Of a stretch of 64,000 bases of DNA, positions 43,434 to 52,643 are shown piece by piece. How positions within the stretch are numbered: the first letter of the stretch is position 1; each line of letters starts with the position of its first letter. The stretch spans positions 1-64,000 of the forward strand of contig NZ_JABBGI010000025.1 in the NCBI RefSeq assembly GCF_012927325.1, in the 5' to 3' direction. Below the pieces are notes generated by a model. The model was not told where the DNA came from. It saw only the letters and a list, made by a program, of their open reading frames with translations, and ran no database searches. The position numbers and the translations under genes are program-made. Source of the stretch: Chryseobacterium antibioticum (GTDB lineage Bacteria > Bacteroidota > Bacteroidia > Flavobacteriales > Weeksellaceae).

Positions 43434-44471
43434 ATGAAAAACATATCTGTGAAGAAATCATTTTTATATGCATGTATCTGTGCCACGTTCATGGTTTCAT
43501 GTAAAAAAGAAATTGAGAAAATAAGCGATACTTTTAAAGATACAGTATCTTCGTCAGAAGCTCCTGCCGTGGAAAAAGACTCCATAAAGAAAGATTCTGT
43601 AATTCAAAAAGAATCTGTACCGCCGGCAATGCAGGAAAACGGTTTTTATAACGCCTTTGTCCTTCCGAAAGGTAAAAAGCTCAGAGACTCTGTATATGCA
43701 GAGTTCAGCAAAAAATACAGCGAGAAAGAACGCTATTCGATCCTTGCATTGAACAGGCTTGATTCCAAAAATAGATTTAATGCGGATACCCTGGTGGTTC
43801 CCGCTAAAATAGATACCACGCTGATGTCTTACTCACCTTTCCCAATGCAGTTGGACATATTGAGCGGAGTGAAAAAGTTTGTGATCTTTTCCTATCCTAT
43901 CCAGGCTTACGGAGTATACTCCAACGGAAGCCTTATAAAATGGGGCCCTACCAGTATGGGAAAAAAAGCGGCGCAGACAACAAGAGGACTTACTTTTGCC
44001 AATTGGAAAAAGAAACTGTCGATTTCAACAGTAAGCAGCGAGTGGAAACTTCCCTATAATTTCAATATTCATAATATCGGAGGTATCGGATGGCACCAGT
44101 ATGATCTTCCGGGCTATCCTGCATCACATTCTTGTCTTCGTTTGTTGATGAAAGATGCACAATGGCTGTACTCTTATGCAGACACATGGATTCTGAATCC
44201 GGGAGGTGCTACAACCAAAGCTAAAGGAACTGCGGTCATGGTCTTCGGAGATTATAAATGGGGCGGGAGAAAACCTTGGAAAAAGCTTTTGGATGATCCT
44301 AATGCAAATAATATTTCAGTGGAAGAAATGACCAAACTCTTAGAACCTCATGTTGATAAAATGATGAAAGAGCAAGACAACAGGGAAAAAGTATCAGACT
44401 CCATTAAAACCGCCAAAGCAATGGCGGTACCGGCTCAAACTGAAAAAACAACAGAAGTTCCTACTAACTAA
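43434..44471 (+). CDS. L,D-transpeptidase (YkuD family), lipoprotein
   Basis: The 345-residue product has a lipoprotein signal (CATFMVSC). A serine/lysine-rich linker follows, then the catalytic domain (about 135-270) with the active-site GYPASHSCLRLL holding the histidine and the nucleophilic cysteine. Such enzymes make 3-3 cross-links or attach proteins to peptidoglycan. Its 3' end overlaps the convergent gene at 44464 by 8 bp. Confidence 0.87.
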   Translation: MKNISVKKSFLYACICATFMVSCKKEIEKISDTFKDTVSSSEAPAVEKDSIKKDSVIQKESVPPAMQENGFYNAFVLPKGKKLRDSVYAEFSKKYSEKERYSILALNRLDSKNRFNADTLVVPAKIDTTLMSYSPFPMQLDILSGVKKFVIFSYPIQAYGVYSNGSLIKWGPTSMGKKAAQTTRGLTFANWKKKLSISTVSSEWKLPYNFNIHNIGGIGWHQYDLPGYPASHSCLRLLMKDAQWLYSYADTWILNPGGATTKAKGTAVMVFGDYKWGGRKPWKKLLDDPNANNISVEEMTKLLEPHVDKMMKEQDNREKVSDSIKTAKAMAVPAQTEKTTEVPTN

Positions 44472-44991
44472 GTTTCTTCTCAAACTGTGACGTAGATTCT
44501 TCAGCAAATCTTCTAAGTTTCAGCATTTCTTCTTTACCCTTGTATTGTCCGAATCGGGCAGCCACATAAGTAAGAAGGATGAAAAACAACATAACAAATG
44601 AAGCGCTCAGGGCCCACGGGAACTCAGCGCTTTTTATCTGTTTTTCCACATAGAACATCGTGAAAAATGTCATCCAGAGAATAGAAAAGGAAAAATAAAG
44701 GAACATAAAGAACGTCCACACTGCAGAGCTGGGACCGAATATTCCCCGTATGGCAATATCATCATCTTCAGCCTCTATCCTTAAAGACAGTCTTGGCTTC
44801 CAGTAATTGTCATATTTTGTTTCTACCCAGATGGTAGCCACTTCCTTGTTAATATTTCCCGAAAATTCATCTTTATGATCGGCAAGATATTTTTTTAATT
44901 GCTCGGCATATTCTTCCTTGGTAAGATGGGTAAACATCTTGAATCTCGGGCGGGTTCTTATTTTATCTATTGTGCTTTCTTGAGTTTCCAT
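44464..44991 (-). CDS. membrane protein of unknown function
   Basis: The 175-residue product has a soluble N-terminal half and two membrane spans (TFFMFLYFSFSILWMTFFTM; ALSASFVMLFFILLTYVA) with a charged C-terminus. I do not recognise the family. It starts 3 bp after the aspartyl protease stop codon, so the two genes form an operon. Confidence 0.7.
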   Translation of the reverse strand: METQESTIDKIRTRPRFKMFTHLTKEEYAEQLKKYLADHKDEFSGNINKEVATIWVETKYDNYWKPRLSLRIEAEDDDIAIRGIFGPSSAVWTFFMFLYFSFSILWMTFFTMFYVEKQIKSAEFPWALSASFVMLFFILLTYVAARFGQYKGKEEMLKLRRFAEESTSQFEKKLS

Positions 44992-44994
44992 ATT

Positions 44995-46317
44995 TTATTC
45001 TTGATAGGGGATAGGATCTTCCAATACAAAATTAAAGGTCATTTCCTTGTTCTTTCTCTGAATCACCATGGTGATATTTCTGCCTTCATCAGATTTCATC
45101 AGCTCCATGATCTTTTCCATGGTCATCTCTGAAGTTTTGCTTCCGTTGATGGTGATTACCCGGTCATCTTTCTTCAGTCCTGCTACGAATGCGGGAGAGT
45201 CCTTTCTTACTCCTGCAACAGAAAAGACAGGTTTTAAAGTAAATTTATACTGGAAATTATTAATGACCGAAATTTCGGTGCTGGCTTCAGATAATTTCTT
45301 GGGTTCAATTTTCACGCGGTCCTCCTGCCATTCCAATCCATCCTGTTTAAAATCTAATCCGCTCATATTAAAATGAAAAGGATCGTCAAAATTCCTGTTT
45401 TTTTTCAGATATACTTTTCCGGCTGTATAATCGAAAACAACTGTAAATCTACGCATTATTTCTCCACCTACAGATCCTTTTCTGTCAGCGACGAGATTCA
45501 CATGTTGAATAGAATACTCGTCGGGCATTGCTGTGAGAGGCTTTTCAAATTTAAAGTCTTTAAGATAAAAATTATGGATTCTGCTTCTTTTGCCGTAAAT
45601 ATCTCCATTGAATCCACGTCCCAGATAATCCTCAATATTAGGTCTGTTGTACACAAAATCTTTGATGAGGGCAGGGAAGAGCCAAATGGCATCACTGTTA
45701 CCAAGATCGATCAAAAGTTTTGAGCTTTTCTTTCCATTCGTCATTTCAACGTCTGCATAAAGGTAAGGTTTATCCTTTTCTATGCTTATAGGCAGTTCCG
45801 TAAACTTTCTGATCTTCTTTTTAACTATTTCAGTATCCTGATAAACAGTTATTTTTTTTGCTGTATAATCTATTGAAATAGGATGGTTTTTGAAAAAATG
45901 GTATCCTATAACACCATTTACCGGAATTCCAATATGGGATGAAATATTGAATTCTTCATCAGTGACAATAAATAAAAGCATGGAAGAATTAACGATCTTA
46001 TCACCTATCTTCGCAATATTACGATCAGATTTAAAGCCATCTATACTTACATTTCCTCCAAGTCCGGAAAATTTTATTTTCTCAACATTTTCAAACTTGA
46101 TTTCCTTATTGTCCAGACTGAAAAGAATAGTTTCTGCCACTCCAGTATCCAGCATAAACGTAAGTTCTGCACCATTAACATTAACGGGGATGAAAATAAG
46201 GTTATTAATAAGCTTAAAAGGAATGACCGCTTTTTTGACATTAACCAGCTCAAAATTGTTCTGAGCATCAATAAAAATGCTGAAGAATAATGTCAGAAAA
46301 AAAAGCTTTAGTTTCAT
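44995..46317 (-). CDS. secreted retropepsin-like aspartyl protease with PDZ domain
   Basis: The 440-residue product has a signal peptide (FFLTLFFSIFIDAQ), an aspartyl protease domain with FMLDTGVAETILF (about 50-65) and a second half near LLIDLGNSDAIWLFP, and a C-terminal PDZ domain (about 345-430; AGVRKDSPAFVAGLKKDDRV). In the second half the usual D-T-G/S is DLGNS, an altered site. It probably acts on periplasmic or outer-membrane proteins. It is co-transcribed with the membrane protein downstream. Confidence 0.85.
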   Translation of the reverse strand: MKLKLFFLTLFFSIFIDAQNNFELVNVKKAVIPFKLINNLIFIPVNVNGAELTFMLDTGVAETILFSLDNKEIKFENVEKIKFSGLGGNVSIDGFKSDRNIAKIGDKIVNSSMLLFIVTDEEFNISSHIGIPVNGVIGYHFFKNHPISIDYTAKKITVYQDTEIVKKKIRKFTELPISIEKDKPYLYADVEMTNGKKSSKLLIDLGNSDAIWLFPALIKDFVYNRPNIEDYLGRGFNGDIYGKRSRIHNFYLKDFKFEKPLTAMPDEYSIQHVNLVADRKGSVGGEIMRRFTVVFDYTAGKVYLKKNRNFDDPFHFNMSGLDFKQDGLEWQEDRVKIEPKKLSEASTEISVINNFQYKFTLKPVFSVAGVRKDSPAFVAGLKKDDRVITINGSKTSEMTMEKIMELMKSDEGRNITMVIQRKNKEMTFNFVLEDPIPYQE

Positions 46318-46352
46318 TTACTGAATTTAGTGAAATAATCCTTACTATAAAT

Positions 46353-46378
46353 AAAAAAACATTCCAAAAACAGGAATG
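46353..46378 (-). terminator. terminator of the alpha/beta hydrolase gene
   Basis: On the minus strand CATTCC, a T-rich loop and GGAATG are followed by TTTTTTT. Confidence 0.75.
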
Positions 46379-46439
46379 CTTACATAAACTGCAACAAAGC
46401 AGCTGTATGGGTTGAGTTTTATCTAAAATAAGGCTGAGG

Positions 46440-47078
46440 CTACTTTGAAAAGAAATCCATCAGATCCATATAGTTTTTCTGATTCACGCCGTGTCCGCTC
46501 ATGTACTCTCTGAATGTAAAATAACAACTCAGGTCATACAGAAGATCCGCAGCTTTTCTGCCCCATTCCATAGGGATAACAGCATCGTCTGTTCCGTGTG
46601 ATACAAAGAAACGGAGTCTTTCCAGTTTCTTCTTGTCTTTTACAATGCCATCCAGAAGTTTTTCCTCAGGATAACTGCTCAGGCACGCCACATAACTGAA
46701 CATGTCAGGATGCTTTAAAGCTAAAGCATAGCACAATATTCCACCCTGGCTGAAACCACATAAATGGACCTTACCTTCAGTAAGCTCATAATGATTCACA
46801 ACTTTTAATATGTTTTCCAGTACTCCGTCCAACGATTCCTTAGCCTGGGGAATATCAATGAAATTTTCAGGATTATTGAAATCTATGTCAAACCAGGAAT
46901 ATCCTTCAAACTGGGTATCTCTGGGTGCTCTGAAACTTACAATAAGCCAGTCGGCAGGAAGGGTTTCCCTGAAACTGAAAAGATCCTGTTCATTACTTCC
47001 GTAGCCATGAAGCATAAAAAGTACAGTAGTATTGGGAGTGATATGTTCCGGTTCTCTTACTATATAATCTAAATTCAT
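46440..47078 (-). CDS. alpha/beta hydrolase (carboxylesterase/phospholipase family)
   Basis: The 212-residue product is a serine hydrolase: oxyanion region LFMLHGYGSNEQDL (about 22), nucleophile in LCGFSQGGIL (about 107), aspartate in SHGTDDAVIP (about 160), histidine in SGHGVNQKN (about 195). It is cytosolic. Length fits the carboxylesterase 2 family that hydrolyses short esters or lysophospholipids. It is a single gene with its own terminator. Confidence 0.88.
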   Translation of the reverse strand: MNLDYIVREPEHITPNTTVLFMLHGYGSNEQDLFSFRETLPADWLIVSFRAPRDTQFEGYSWFDIDFNNPENFIDIPQAKESLDGVLENILKVVNHYELTEGKVHLCGFSQGGILCYALALKHPDMFSYVACLSSYPEEKLLDGIVKDKKKLERLRFFVSHGTDDAVIPMEWGRKAADLLYDLSCYFTFREYMSGHGVNQKNYMDLMDFFSK

Positions 47079-47304
47079 AGAGCAAATATAATTAATAAAT
47101 CATATTGTAAAATTCAAAATATCACCGTCCTGTTTTTATATTTGATAATTAACAGATTGTACTCTTAAATAGGGACTGATCCTGCAATTGCGCTTTTTGT
47201 CGATTTGATATTAATTAGAAAACTTTATTGGAAATTTTTCATAAAAGTTATTTTTATATTAATAAAAAACTTATATTTGAAACATTAAAAATCTATTTGG
47301 AGAA

Positions 47305-47730
47305 ATGAAGCAATTTTACAAATCAAAAAGTTTACTTAGACTTTCTTTTTTATTCGTTTTATTATTTTCTGTACTTACCGTGGTGAATTCTTGTAAAAAG
47401 GATAATGATGATGATGAGGAGTTTACAGATCACGTTGTTCAGTTTGAAGTAAAAACAACCACCGGAGGTGTTATCAGAGCAATTGTAACACAAGTAGGAA
47501 CCGTTAAAACTGATATTTTCGATCCTGTAGGAACTACTTGGGCGAGCGGCGAATTTTTCGTGAATTCCAGTCAGGCACAGTTGAATCTGGATGCAAAGGC
47601 AGACCTTCCTAGTGCAGATTCGGAACTGGTTATTAATCTTCGGATCGATGGGGAAATCGTAAGAACCAAAAAGATGGTGGGAGCAGGTCCTGTAGTAGCT
47701 TCTATTGATTACAGCTTCTTAGAATTATAA
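47305..47730 (+). CDS. small lipoprotein of unknown function
   Basis: The 141-residue product has a lipoprotein signal (FSVLTVVNSC) followed by KKDNDDDEE and a beta-rich domain (VVQFEVKTTTGGVIRAIVTQ, LVINLRIDGEIVRTKKM). I do not recognise the family. TATATTTG at 47272-47279 may be its -7 element. A terminator follows. The 220 bp upstream hold no gene. Confidence 0.75.
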   Translation: MKQFYKSKSLLRLSFLFVLLFSVLTVVNSCKKDNDDDEEFTDHVVQFEVKTTTGGVIRAIVTQVGTVKTDIFDPVGTTWASGEFFVNSSQAQLNLDAKADLPSADSELVINLRIDGEIVRTKKMVGAGPVVASIDYSFLEL

Positions 47731-47752
47731 ATATTATTTACTTAACATATAT

Positions 47753-47778
47753 GAAACCGCTTTTAAGGCGGTTTTTTT
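47753..47778 (+). terminator. terminator after the small lipoprotein gene
   Basis: AAACCGC, TTTTAA and GGCGGTTT followed by a T-run. Confidence 0.85.
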
Positions 47779-47892
47779 GTTTTCTATAGGCATATCTGAG
47801 GGAAGTTGAGACTTCTTATGAATTTTAGAAAGAGTATAGGTGCTTTTTTAAGAAGCGGGAAGTGCTGTCTTTTCATTTTCAATCCCGGGAAG

Positions 47893-47925
47893 AAAAACAA
47901 AAAGGCTGTATAAAACAGCCTTTTG
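47893..47925 (-). terminator. terminator of tyrS
   Basis: On the minus strand AAAGGCTGT and ACAGCCTTT form a hairpin followed by TTTTTG and more T residues. Confidence 0.8.
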
Positions 47926-47947
47926 ATATGATAATAAGGGTTGGCTC

Positions 47948-49243
47948 TTACTGAACGTTTACAATAAAGTAACTTTTCTTACCTTTTTGAAGCAATAAAA
48001 ACTTACCGTCAATAAGGTCGCTTTCATTAGCGGTATACGTATCATCTACCTTTTCTTTGTTTACAGAAATTGCATTTCCTTTGATCTCTCTCTGAGCCTC
48101 ACTTTTAGACTTTAAGAAACCAGATTTTTCAGAAAGAAGCTCAACAATGTTGATTCCTAAAACATCAGCTTTTGAAACTTCTTTTTGGGGAACACCGTCA
48201 AAAACTTCAAGGAAAGTTTCTTCATCCAGGCTTACAAGATCTTCAGCCGTAGAACGTCCGAAAAGAATTTCAGAAGCCTTCAGAGCTTTTTCATATTCTT
48301 CTCTGCCGTGCACCCACACTGTTACTTCCTCAGCCAGTCTCTTTTGAAGTTTTCTTTCGTGAGGAGCGGTTTTGTGTTCTGCAACCAAAGCTTCAATTTC
48401 CTCTTTGGCTATGAAAGTATAGAACTTAATAAATCTTTCAGCATCATCATCCGTCGCATTCAGCCAGAACTGGTAGAATTTGTAAGGAGATGTTTTCTTT
48501 TTGTCTAACCAGTAATTTTCACCACTTTCAGACTTTCCGAATTTAGAACCGTCAGCTTTAGTGATCAAAGGAACTGTTAATGCAAATGCCTCTCCCTGAG
48601 CCTTTCTTCGGATCAGTTCAGTACCTGTGGTGATATTTCCCCACTGATCAGAACCTCCCATCTGAAGCTTTACGTTATTGTTTTGATACAGGTGAAGGAA
48701 ATCATACCCCTGGATAAGCTGGTATGTGAATTCTGTAAAACTCATCCCGTCTGCTCCGCCATCTCCCGAAAATCTCTTTTTTACAGAATCTTTCGCCATC
48801 ATATAATTAACGGTGATATTCTTTCCGACATTTTTAGCAAAATCAAGGAACGAAATATTCTTCATCCAGTCGTAATTATTGACTAGTTCTGCTTTATTAG
48901 CACCATCACCCTCAAAATCCAAAAACTTTGAAAGCTGGTTTTTTAAACAGTCTACATAGTGAAGAAGAGTGGCTTCATCCAGCAGGTTTCTTTCCGCAGA
49001 TTTTCCAGAAGGATCCCCAATCATCCCTGTGGCGCCACCTACCAAAGCAATCGGTTTGTGTCCGTGCTGCTGGAAATGTGCTAAAATTTTGATCTGGATA
49101 AGACTTCCGATATGCAAAGAATCAGCAGTCGGGTCAAAACCAATATATGCAGTAGTTACCTCCTTATTCAGTTGTTCATCGGTTCCTGGCATCATATCGG
49201 CAAAAAGACCACGCCATTTTAGTTCTTCTATAAAGGAATTCAT
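47948..49243 (-). CDS. tyrS: tyrosyl-tRNA synthetase
   Basis: The 431-residue class I synthetase charges tRNA-Tyr. The HIGH-type motif is HIGSL (about residue 42), the KMSKS-type motif is KFGKS (about 232), and a C-terminal S4 RNA-binding domain (about 355-430) completes the typical bacterial architecture. A -7 box (TATCTTTG) lies 29 bp upstream. Terminator follows. Confidence 0.96.
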   Translation of the reverse strand: MNSFIEELKWRGLFADMMPGTDEQLNKEVTTAYIGFDPTADSLHIGSLIQIKILAHFQQHGHKPIALVGGATGMIGDPSGKSAERNLLDEATLLHYVDCLKNQLSKFLDFEGDGANKAELVNNYDWMKNISFLDFAKNVGKNITVNYMMAKDSVKKRFSGDGGADGMSFTEFTYQLIQGYDFLHLYQNNNVKLQMGGSDQWGNITTGTELIRRKAQGEAFALTVPLITKADGSKFGKSESGENYWLDKKKTSPYKFYQFWLNATDDDAERFIKFYTFIAKEEIEALVAEHKTAPHERKLQKRLAEEVTVWVHGREEYEKALKASEILFGRSTAEDLVSLDEETFLEVFDGVPQKEVSKADVLGINIVELLSEKSGFLKSKSEAQREIKGNAISVNKEKVDDTYTANESDLIDGKFLLLQKGKKSYFIVNVQ

Positions 49244-49271
49244 CTATAATTTTCTTTAAAATTTTACGATG

Positions 49272-49279
49272 CAAAGATA
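49272..49279 (-). promoter_or_regulatory. -7 promoter element of tyrS
   Basis: On the minus strand TATCTTTG (49279-49272) fits TAnnTTTG. I see no clear TTG at the expected distance. Confidence 0.55.
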
Positions 49280-49352
49280 GTAAATTCAGGAGTATGAAGA
49301 GTGGATGTCGGAAGGCAAAAAGAGGAATGAATAAAAAGGCGTATAGGCTCCT

Positions 49353-49382
49353 TTGCTTTTCCACTTAAAAAAATTATATTTG
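49353..49382 (+). promoter_or_regulatory. promoter of the sigma factor gene, near-leaderless
   Basis: TTG (49353-49355), a 19-nt spacer and TATATTTG (49375-49382). The ATG at 49389 follows only 6 nt later, so the transcript should begin at or within a few bases of the start codon. Confidence 0.75.
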
Positions 49383-49388
49383 TTACTA

Positions 49389-49949
49389 ATGAACGACGAA
49401 CAGCTATTTCTGCTTATCCAAAAAGCAAAAGAAAAGGACCAGAAGGCCCAGACTAAACTCATCAATGTTTTTTGGGTGGATGTTTTCTCTTTTGTGATGA
49501 AGAAAGTAAAAGATGAAAATGATGCAGATGAGATCACGGTGAATGTTTTTTCAAAAGTGCTGTCGAAACTGGATATGTATGATCCCCATTTTCAGTTTAA
49601 AACCTGGGTATTAACCATTGCCCAAAATACAGTCATTGATTTCTGGAGAAAAAGAAGCCGGGAAAACCAGGATCCAACCGAAAATCTTGATGAGGTTAAA
49701 AACCAGTTCGCAAAATCTCCCGAAGAACTGATGATTTCTAATGAAGAACAAAAAAAGATCATCAAAACCATTGAATCGCTGGATGCCAATTACCAGGATA
49801 TTATCAAATTACGATTTTTTGAAGAAAAAAGCATCAAGGAAATCGCAGAAGAGTTAGGGATTTCTGTTGCCAATACCAAAGTAAGGGTGATGCGCGCCAA
49901 GAAAGTCCTTGCTGAGCTGCTAAAAAACAATGAATTTGATGATAATTAA
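49389..49949 (+). CDS. sigma-70 family (ECF-like) RNA polymerase sigma factor
   Basis: The 186-residue product has region 2 (about 25-90; DADEITVNVFSKVLSKLDMY, FKTWVLTIAQNTVIDFWRKR) and region 4 (about 125-180; LDANYQDIIKLRFFEEKSIK, GISVANTKVRVMRAKK). The ATG at 49389 is set by the promoter whose -7 box ends at 49382; an in-frame ATG at 49353 lies inside that promoter. No anti-sigma gene is adjacent. The regulon is not visible here. Confidence 0.88.
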   Translation: MNDEQLFLLIQKAKEKDQKAQTKLINVFWVDVFSFVMKKVKDENDADEITVNVFSKVLSKLDMYDPHFQFKTWVLTIAQNTVIDFWRKRSRENQDPTENLDEVKNQFAKSPEELMISNEEQKKIIKTIESLDANYQDIIKLRFFEEKSIKEIAEELGISVANTKVRVMRAKKVLAELLKNNEFDDN

Positions 49950-50044
49950 TAGCTTAGTAAGATAATTAGTCTCATTCAATCTTAAAGGCAAAGCTTACCT
50001 TAATAATCTTAACAACTTAATAGAATCTTAATGGTTCAAAATTT

Positions 50045-50677
50045 TCACAAATAAACTTCCTCCTTTGTTTTAGGAAGAATAATTTTCCTCGGCTCTTTCT
50101 GATTCCTATTCTGCAGATCTATTTTCAATCCTTTTTTAATATAGGTTTCCTGCTGGGATTTACCATATTCAGCGGTATTTTCAACCTCTTTCTTATAATT
50201 AAGCTGCCCTGTGGAAAGATTAAAGTCTATGTCTGTCCAATAATCTCCGGGTCTTCCATATGTTGAAGAATGGCCAATCAGTTCAAAATGACCGTTCTGA
50301 AACCTGTATTTATCCGTATAGCTCCATTTCCAGCTGCTTCCTCCTGCCTGAGTGATGCTTAAAATTCCTTTTGAAATAGTTGCACTCTGATAAGGATCTC
50401 CCATCATGCCTCCACCTGCACTTTCTAGAACAGCATTTCTTGATTTACTCAAAATCATCCACGTTCCGCCGTTTTTTTTCTGGATTTGAATTTCACGGAT
50501 CTTGCCCAGTTCACCTTCATCTGCTGTAGTATAAATAACCACTTTTTCAGGAATTTTATCACCATCCAGATCTCCTTCCACAGTTTCAATGATCTCCGAA
50601 CCTGCCGGTTGAAGCTCTTTCTGAGCAAAGCAAAATGTACTGATAATAACGGATAGGGTAAAAAGAATCTTCTTCAT
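50045..50677 (-). CDS. secreted protein of unknown function
   Basis: The 210-residue product has a signal peptide (LSVIISTFCFAQ). EGDLDGDKIPEKVVIYTTAD and KGILSITQAGGSSWKWSYTD resemble periplasmic FG-GAP-like or lysozyme-inhibitor-like domains, but I cannot name a family. It is monocistronic. Confidence 0.7.
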   Translation of the reverse strand: MKKILFTLSVIISTFCFAQKELQPAGSEIIETVEGDLDGDKIPEKVVIYTTADEGELGKIREIQIQKKNGGTWMILSKSRNAVLESAGGGMMGDPYQSATISKGILSITQAGGSSWKWSYTDKYRFQNGHFELIGHSSTYGRPGDYWTDIDFNLSTGQLNYKKEVENTAEYGKSQQETYIKKGLKIDLQNRNQKEPRKIILPKTKEEVYL

Positions 50678-50737
50678 AATTTAATTTTGGTGGTTTAAAA
50701 TTACAAAATTATATGTTTCATCAATGTTTGTCTTTGA

Positions 50738-50766
50738 TTGTTTCGATAAAAAAATCACTAACTTTG
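50738..50766 (+). promoter_or_regulatory. promoter of lipA
   Basis: TTG (50738-50740), an 18-nt spacer and TAACTTTG (50759-50766) fit the Bacteroidota consensus; the leader to the ATG is about 15 nt. Confidence 0.7.
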
Positions 50767-50786
50767 AAGCTCAATTTGAGAAATAA

Positions 50787-51653
50787 ATGGAGAATTTAGT
50801 TCAAGATACTACCGTTCAAAAACCAAAGTGGATCCGTGTAAAACTTCCTACCGGAAAGAATTACAGGGAGCTTAGGACTTTGGTCGACAAATATAAATTA
50901 AATACCATATGCCAGAGCGGAAGCTGTCCGAATATGGGTGAATGCTGGGGAGAAGGAACGGCAACGTTCATGATCTTAGGAAATATCTGTACAAGAAGCT
51001 GCGGATTCTGCGGTGTAAAAACAGGAAAACCGCTTGACGTCAATTGGGATGAGCCTGAAAAAGTGGCCCGTTCTATCAAATTGATGAAGATTAAGCATGC
51101 TGTTCTTACTTCTGTAGACCGCGATGACCTGAAAGATATGGGCTCTATCCTTTGGGGAGAAACCGTGAATGCAGTAAGAAGAATTTCTCCGGGAACGACC
51201 ATGGAGACTCTTATTCCTGATTTTCAGGGACTCACCAAGCATATTGACAGATTAGTAGCGGTAGCTCCTGAAGTGATCTCTCACAATATGGAAACTGTAA
51301 AACGTCTGACAAGAGAAGTGAGAATACAGGCTAAATATGAGCGAAGCTTAGAAGTATTGAGATACTTAAAAGAAGCGGGTCAGAGAAGAACAAAGACGGG
51401 AATGATGCTTGGTTTAGGCGAAACTAAAGATGAAGTTTTCCAAACCATCGAAGATATCAGAAATGCCAATGTTGATGTGATCACACTTGGACAGTATCTT
51501 CAGCCTACCAAAAAACATTTACCGGTGAAAAAATTCATTACACCGGAAGAGTTTGATGAGCTTGGAGATTTTGCAAGAAGCTTAGGCTTCAGACATGTGG
51601 AAAGCTCTCCATTAGTAAGAAGTTCTTACCACGCTGAAAAACATATTCACTAA
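50787..51653 (+). CDS. lipA: lipoyl synthase
   Basis: This 288-residue radical SAM enzyme inserts two sulfurs into octanoyl groups on lipoyl domains. The auxiliary cluster motif is CQSGSCPNMGECW (about 42-54), and the radical SAM motif is CTRSCGFC (about 69-76). The conserved SSPLVRSSYHAEK C-terminal segment holds the serine ligand. It is a single gene with promoter and terminator. Confidence 0.96.
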   Translation: MENLVQDTTVQKPKWIRVKLPTGKNYRELRTLVDKYKLNTICQSGSCPNMGECWGEGTATFMILGNICTRSCGFCGVKTGKPLDVNWDEPEKVARSIKLMKIKHAVLTSVDRDDLKDMGSILWGETVNAVRRISPGTTMETLIPDFQGLTKHIDRLVAVAPEVISHNMETVKRLTREVRIQAKYERSLEVLRYLKEAGQRRTKTGMMLGLGETKDEVFQTIEDIRNANVDVITLGQYLQPTKKHLPVKKFITPEEFDELGDFARSLGFRHVESSPLVRSSYHAEKHIH

Positions 51654-51659
51654 AAATAC

Positions 51660-51688
51660 AACCGCTTCATTTTTGAAGCGGTTTTTTT
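51660..51688 (+). terminator. terminator after lipA
   Basis: AACCGCTTCA, TTTT and TGAAGCGGTT followed by TTTTT. Confidence 0.88.
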
Positions 51689-51724
51689 CTTTTTTAATTA
51701 AAGAATTAAAATTTCAGCAAAAAA

Positions 51725-51756
51725 AATCTGTGCTATTCGTGCAATCTGCGGGTAAT
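51725..51756. repeat. dispersed intergenic motif, copy 3
   Basis: AATCTGTGCTATTCGTGCAA followed by TCTGCGGGTAAT. It shares the ATCTGCGGG core with the element at 10471-10490 and GTGC-ATCTG with the one at 37858-37877. Confidence 0.5.
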
Positions 51757-51782
51757 AAAAAATAGTAAATACGAAACTTACA

Positions 51783-52643
51783 TTAGTTTCTCACCTCAAT
51801 ATTCTTCAAATATTTTTTCCTAAACTCCGATGGTGTTTCACCCGTATGCTGTTTGAATAGTTTATTAAAATAGGAAAGACTTTCAAAACCCACCTGAAAA
51901 CAAACCTCCGTCACAGAATAATCTTTCAGAAGAAATATTTTAGCCTGATTGATTCTGTAGTTATTCACGAAATCGGTAAATGTCATATTGGTCTGCTTTT
52001 TAAAATAACGGCAAAAAGCGGGCGTGCTCAGGCTGACGATCTTTGCAATTTCATTAACATTCGGTTTTTTATCATAGTTTTCGTGGATGTAATCGTAGAT
52101 TGTTCCCATTCTGATCTTGTCATTCAGGAACCATTTTATTCTCGTGTCTTCTTTGTTCAGTTCTTTTACTTCATCGGAGTCAGCGAGGATTTGCAGAATT
52201 TCAATCAGGCCCATCAGAGCATCAAAAGAGTTTTTATCTTTAATCTCATGAAGTTTTTCAACAACAGTTTTTTTCGTTTCTCCGGAGAATGAAAGTCCCA
52301 GATAAGATCTTTCCATGAGCTTTTTAATAGATTCAAATTCCGGAACAGGGAAAATAATATCCTGAAGAAAATTTTCTCTCATTTGCAGTACCATCTGCCT
52401 GCATTCCGTCTGGATACCATAATCGAAATTCAGATGCGGAACATTAGATCCAATCAGAACCAAATCACTCTCTGTAAAACCTGAAATATCTCTTCCTACA
52501 TGGCGAATTCCGTTGACGGCTTGTACATACACCAGCTCTATTTCAGGATGATGATGCCAGAAAAAACAGTTCTTTAAAGACGGCGAAAAAAGCTTAAAAG
52601 ACTTTCCTTTTTCAAACTCTATAATTTCTTTCTGGATTTTCAT
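51783..52643 (-). CDS. AraC family transcriptional regulator
   Basis: The 286-residue product has an N-terminal cupin-like sensor part (FWHHHPEIELVYVQAVNGIR) and a C-terminal AraC double HTH (about 190-280; NEIAKIVSLSTPAFCRYFKK, VTEVCFQVGFESLSYFNKLF). It is divergent from the MFS gene at 52838, with a gap of about 195 bp, and may control it. The ligand is unknown. Confidence 0.88.
   Translation of the reverse strand: MKIQKEIIEFEKGKSFKLFSPSLKNCFFWHHHPEIELVYVQAVNGIRHVGRDISGFTESDLVLIGSNVPHLNFDYGIQTECRQMVLQMRENFLQDIIFPVPEFESIKKLMERSYLGLSFSGETKKTVVEKLHEIKDKNSFDALMGLIEILQILADSDEVKELNKEDTRIKWFLNDKIRMGTIYDYIHENYDKKPNVNEIAKIVSLSTPAFCRYFKKQTNMTFTDFVNNYRINQAKIFLLKDYSVTEVCFQVGFESLSYFNKLFKQHTGETPSEFRKKYLKNIEVRN

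Noticed and set aside
49950..50044. CTTA-rich stretch after the sigma factor gene as another 7-bp array
   Set aside because: CTTA occurrences are 5-13 bp apart without a stable 7-bp period.
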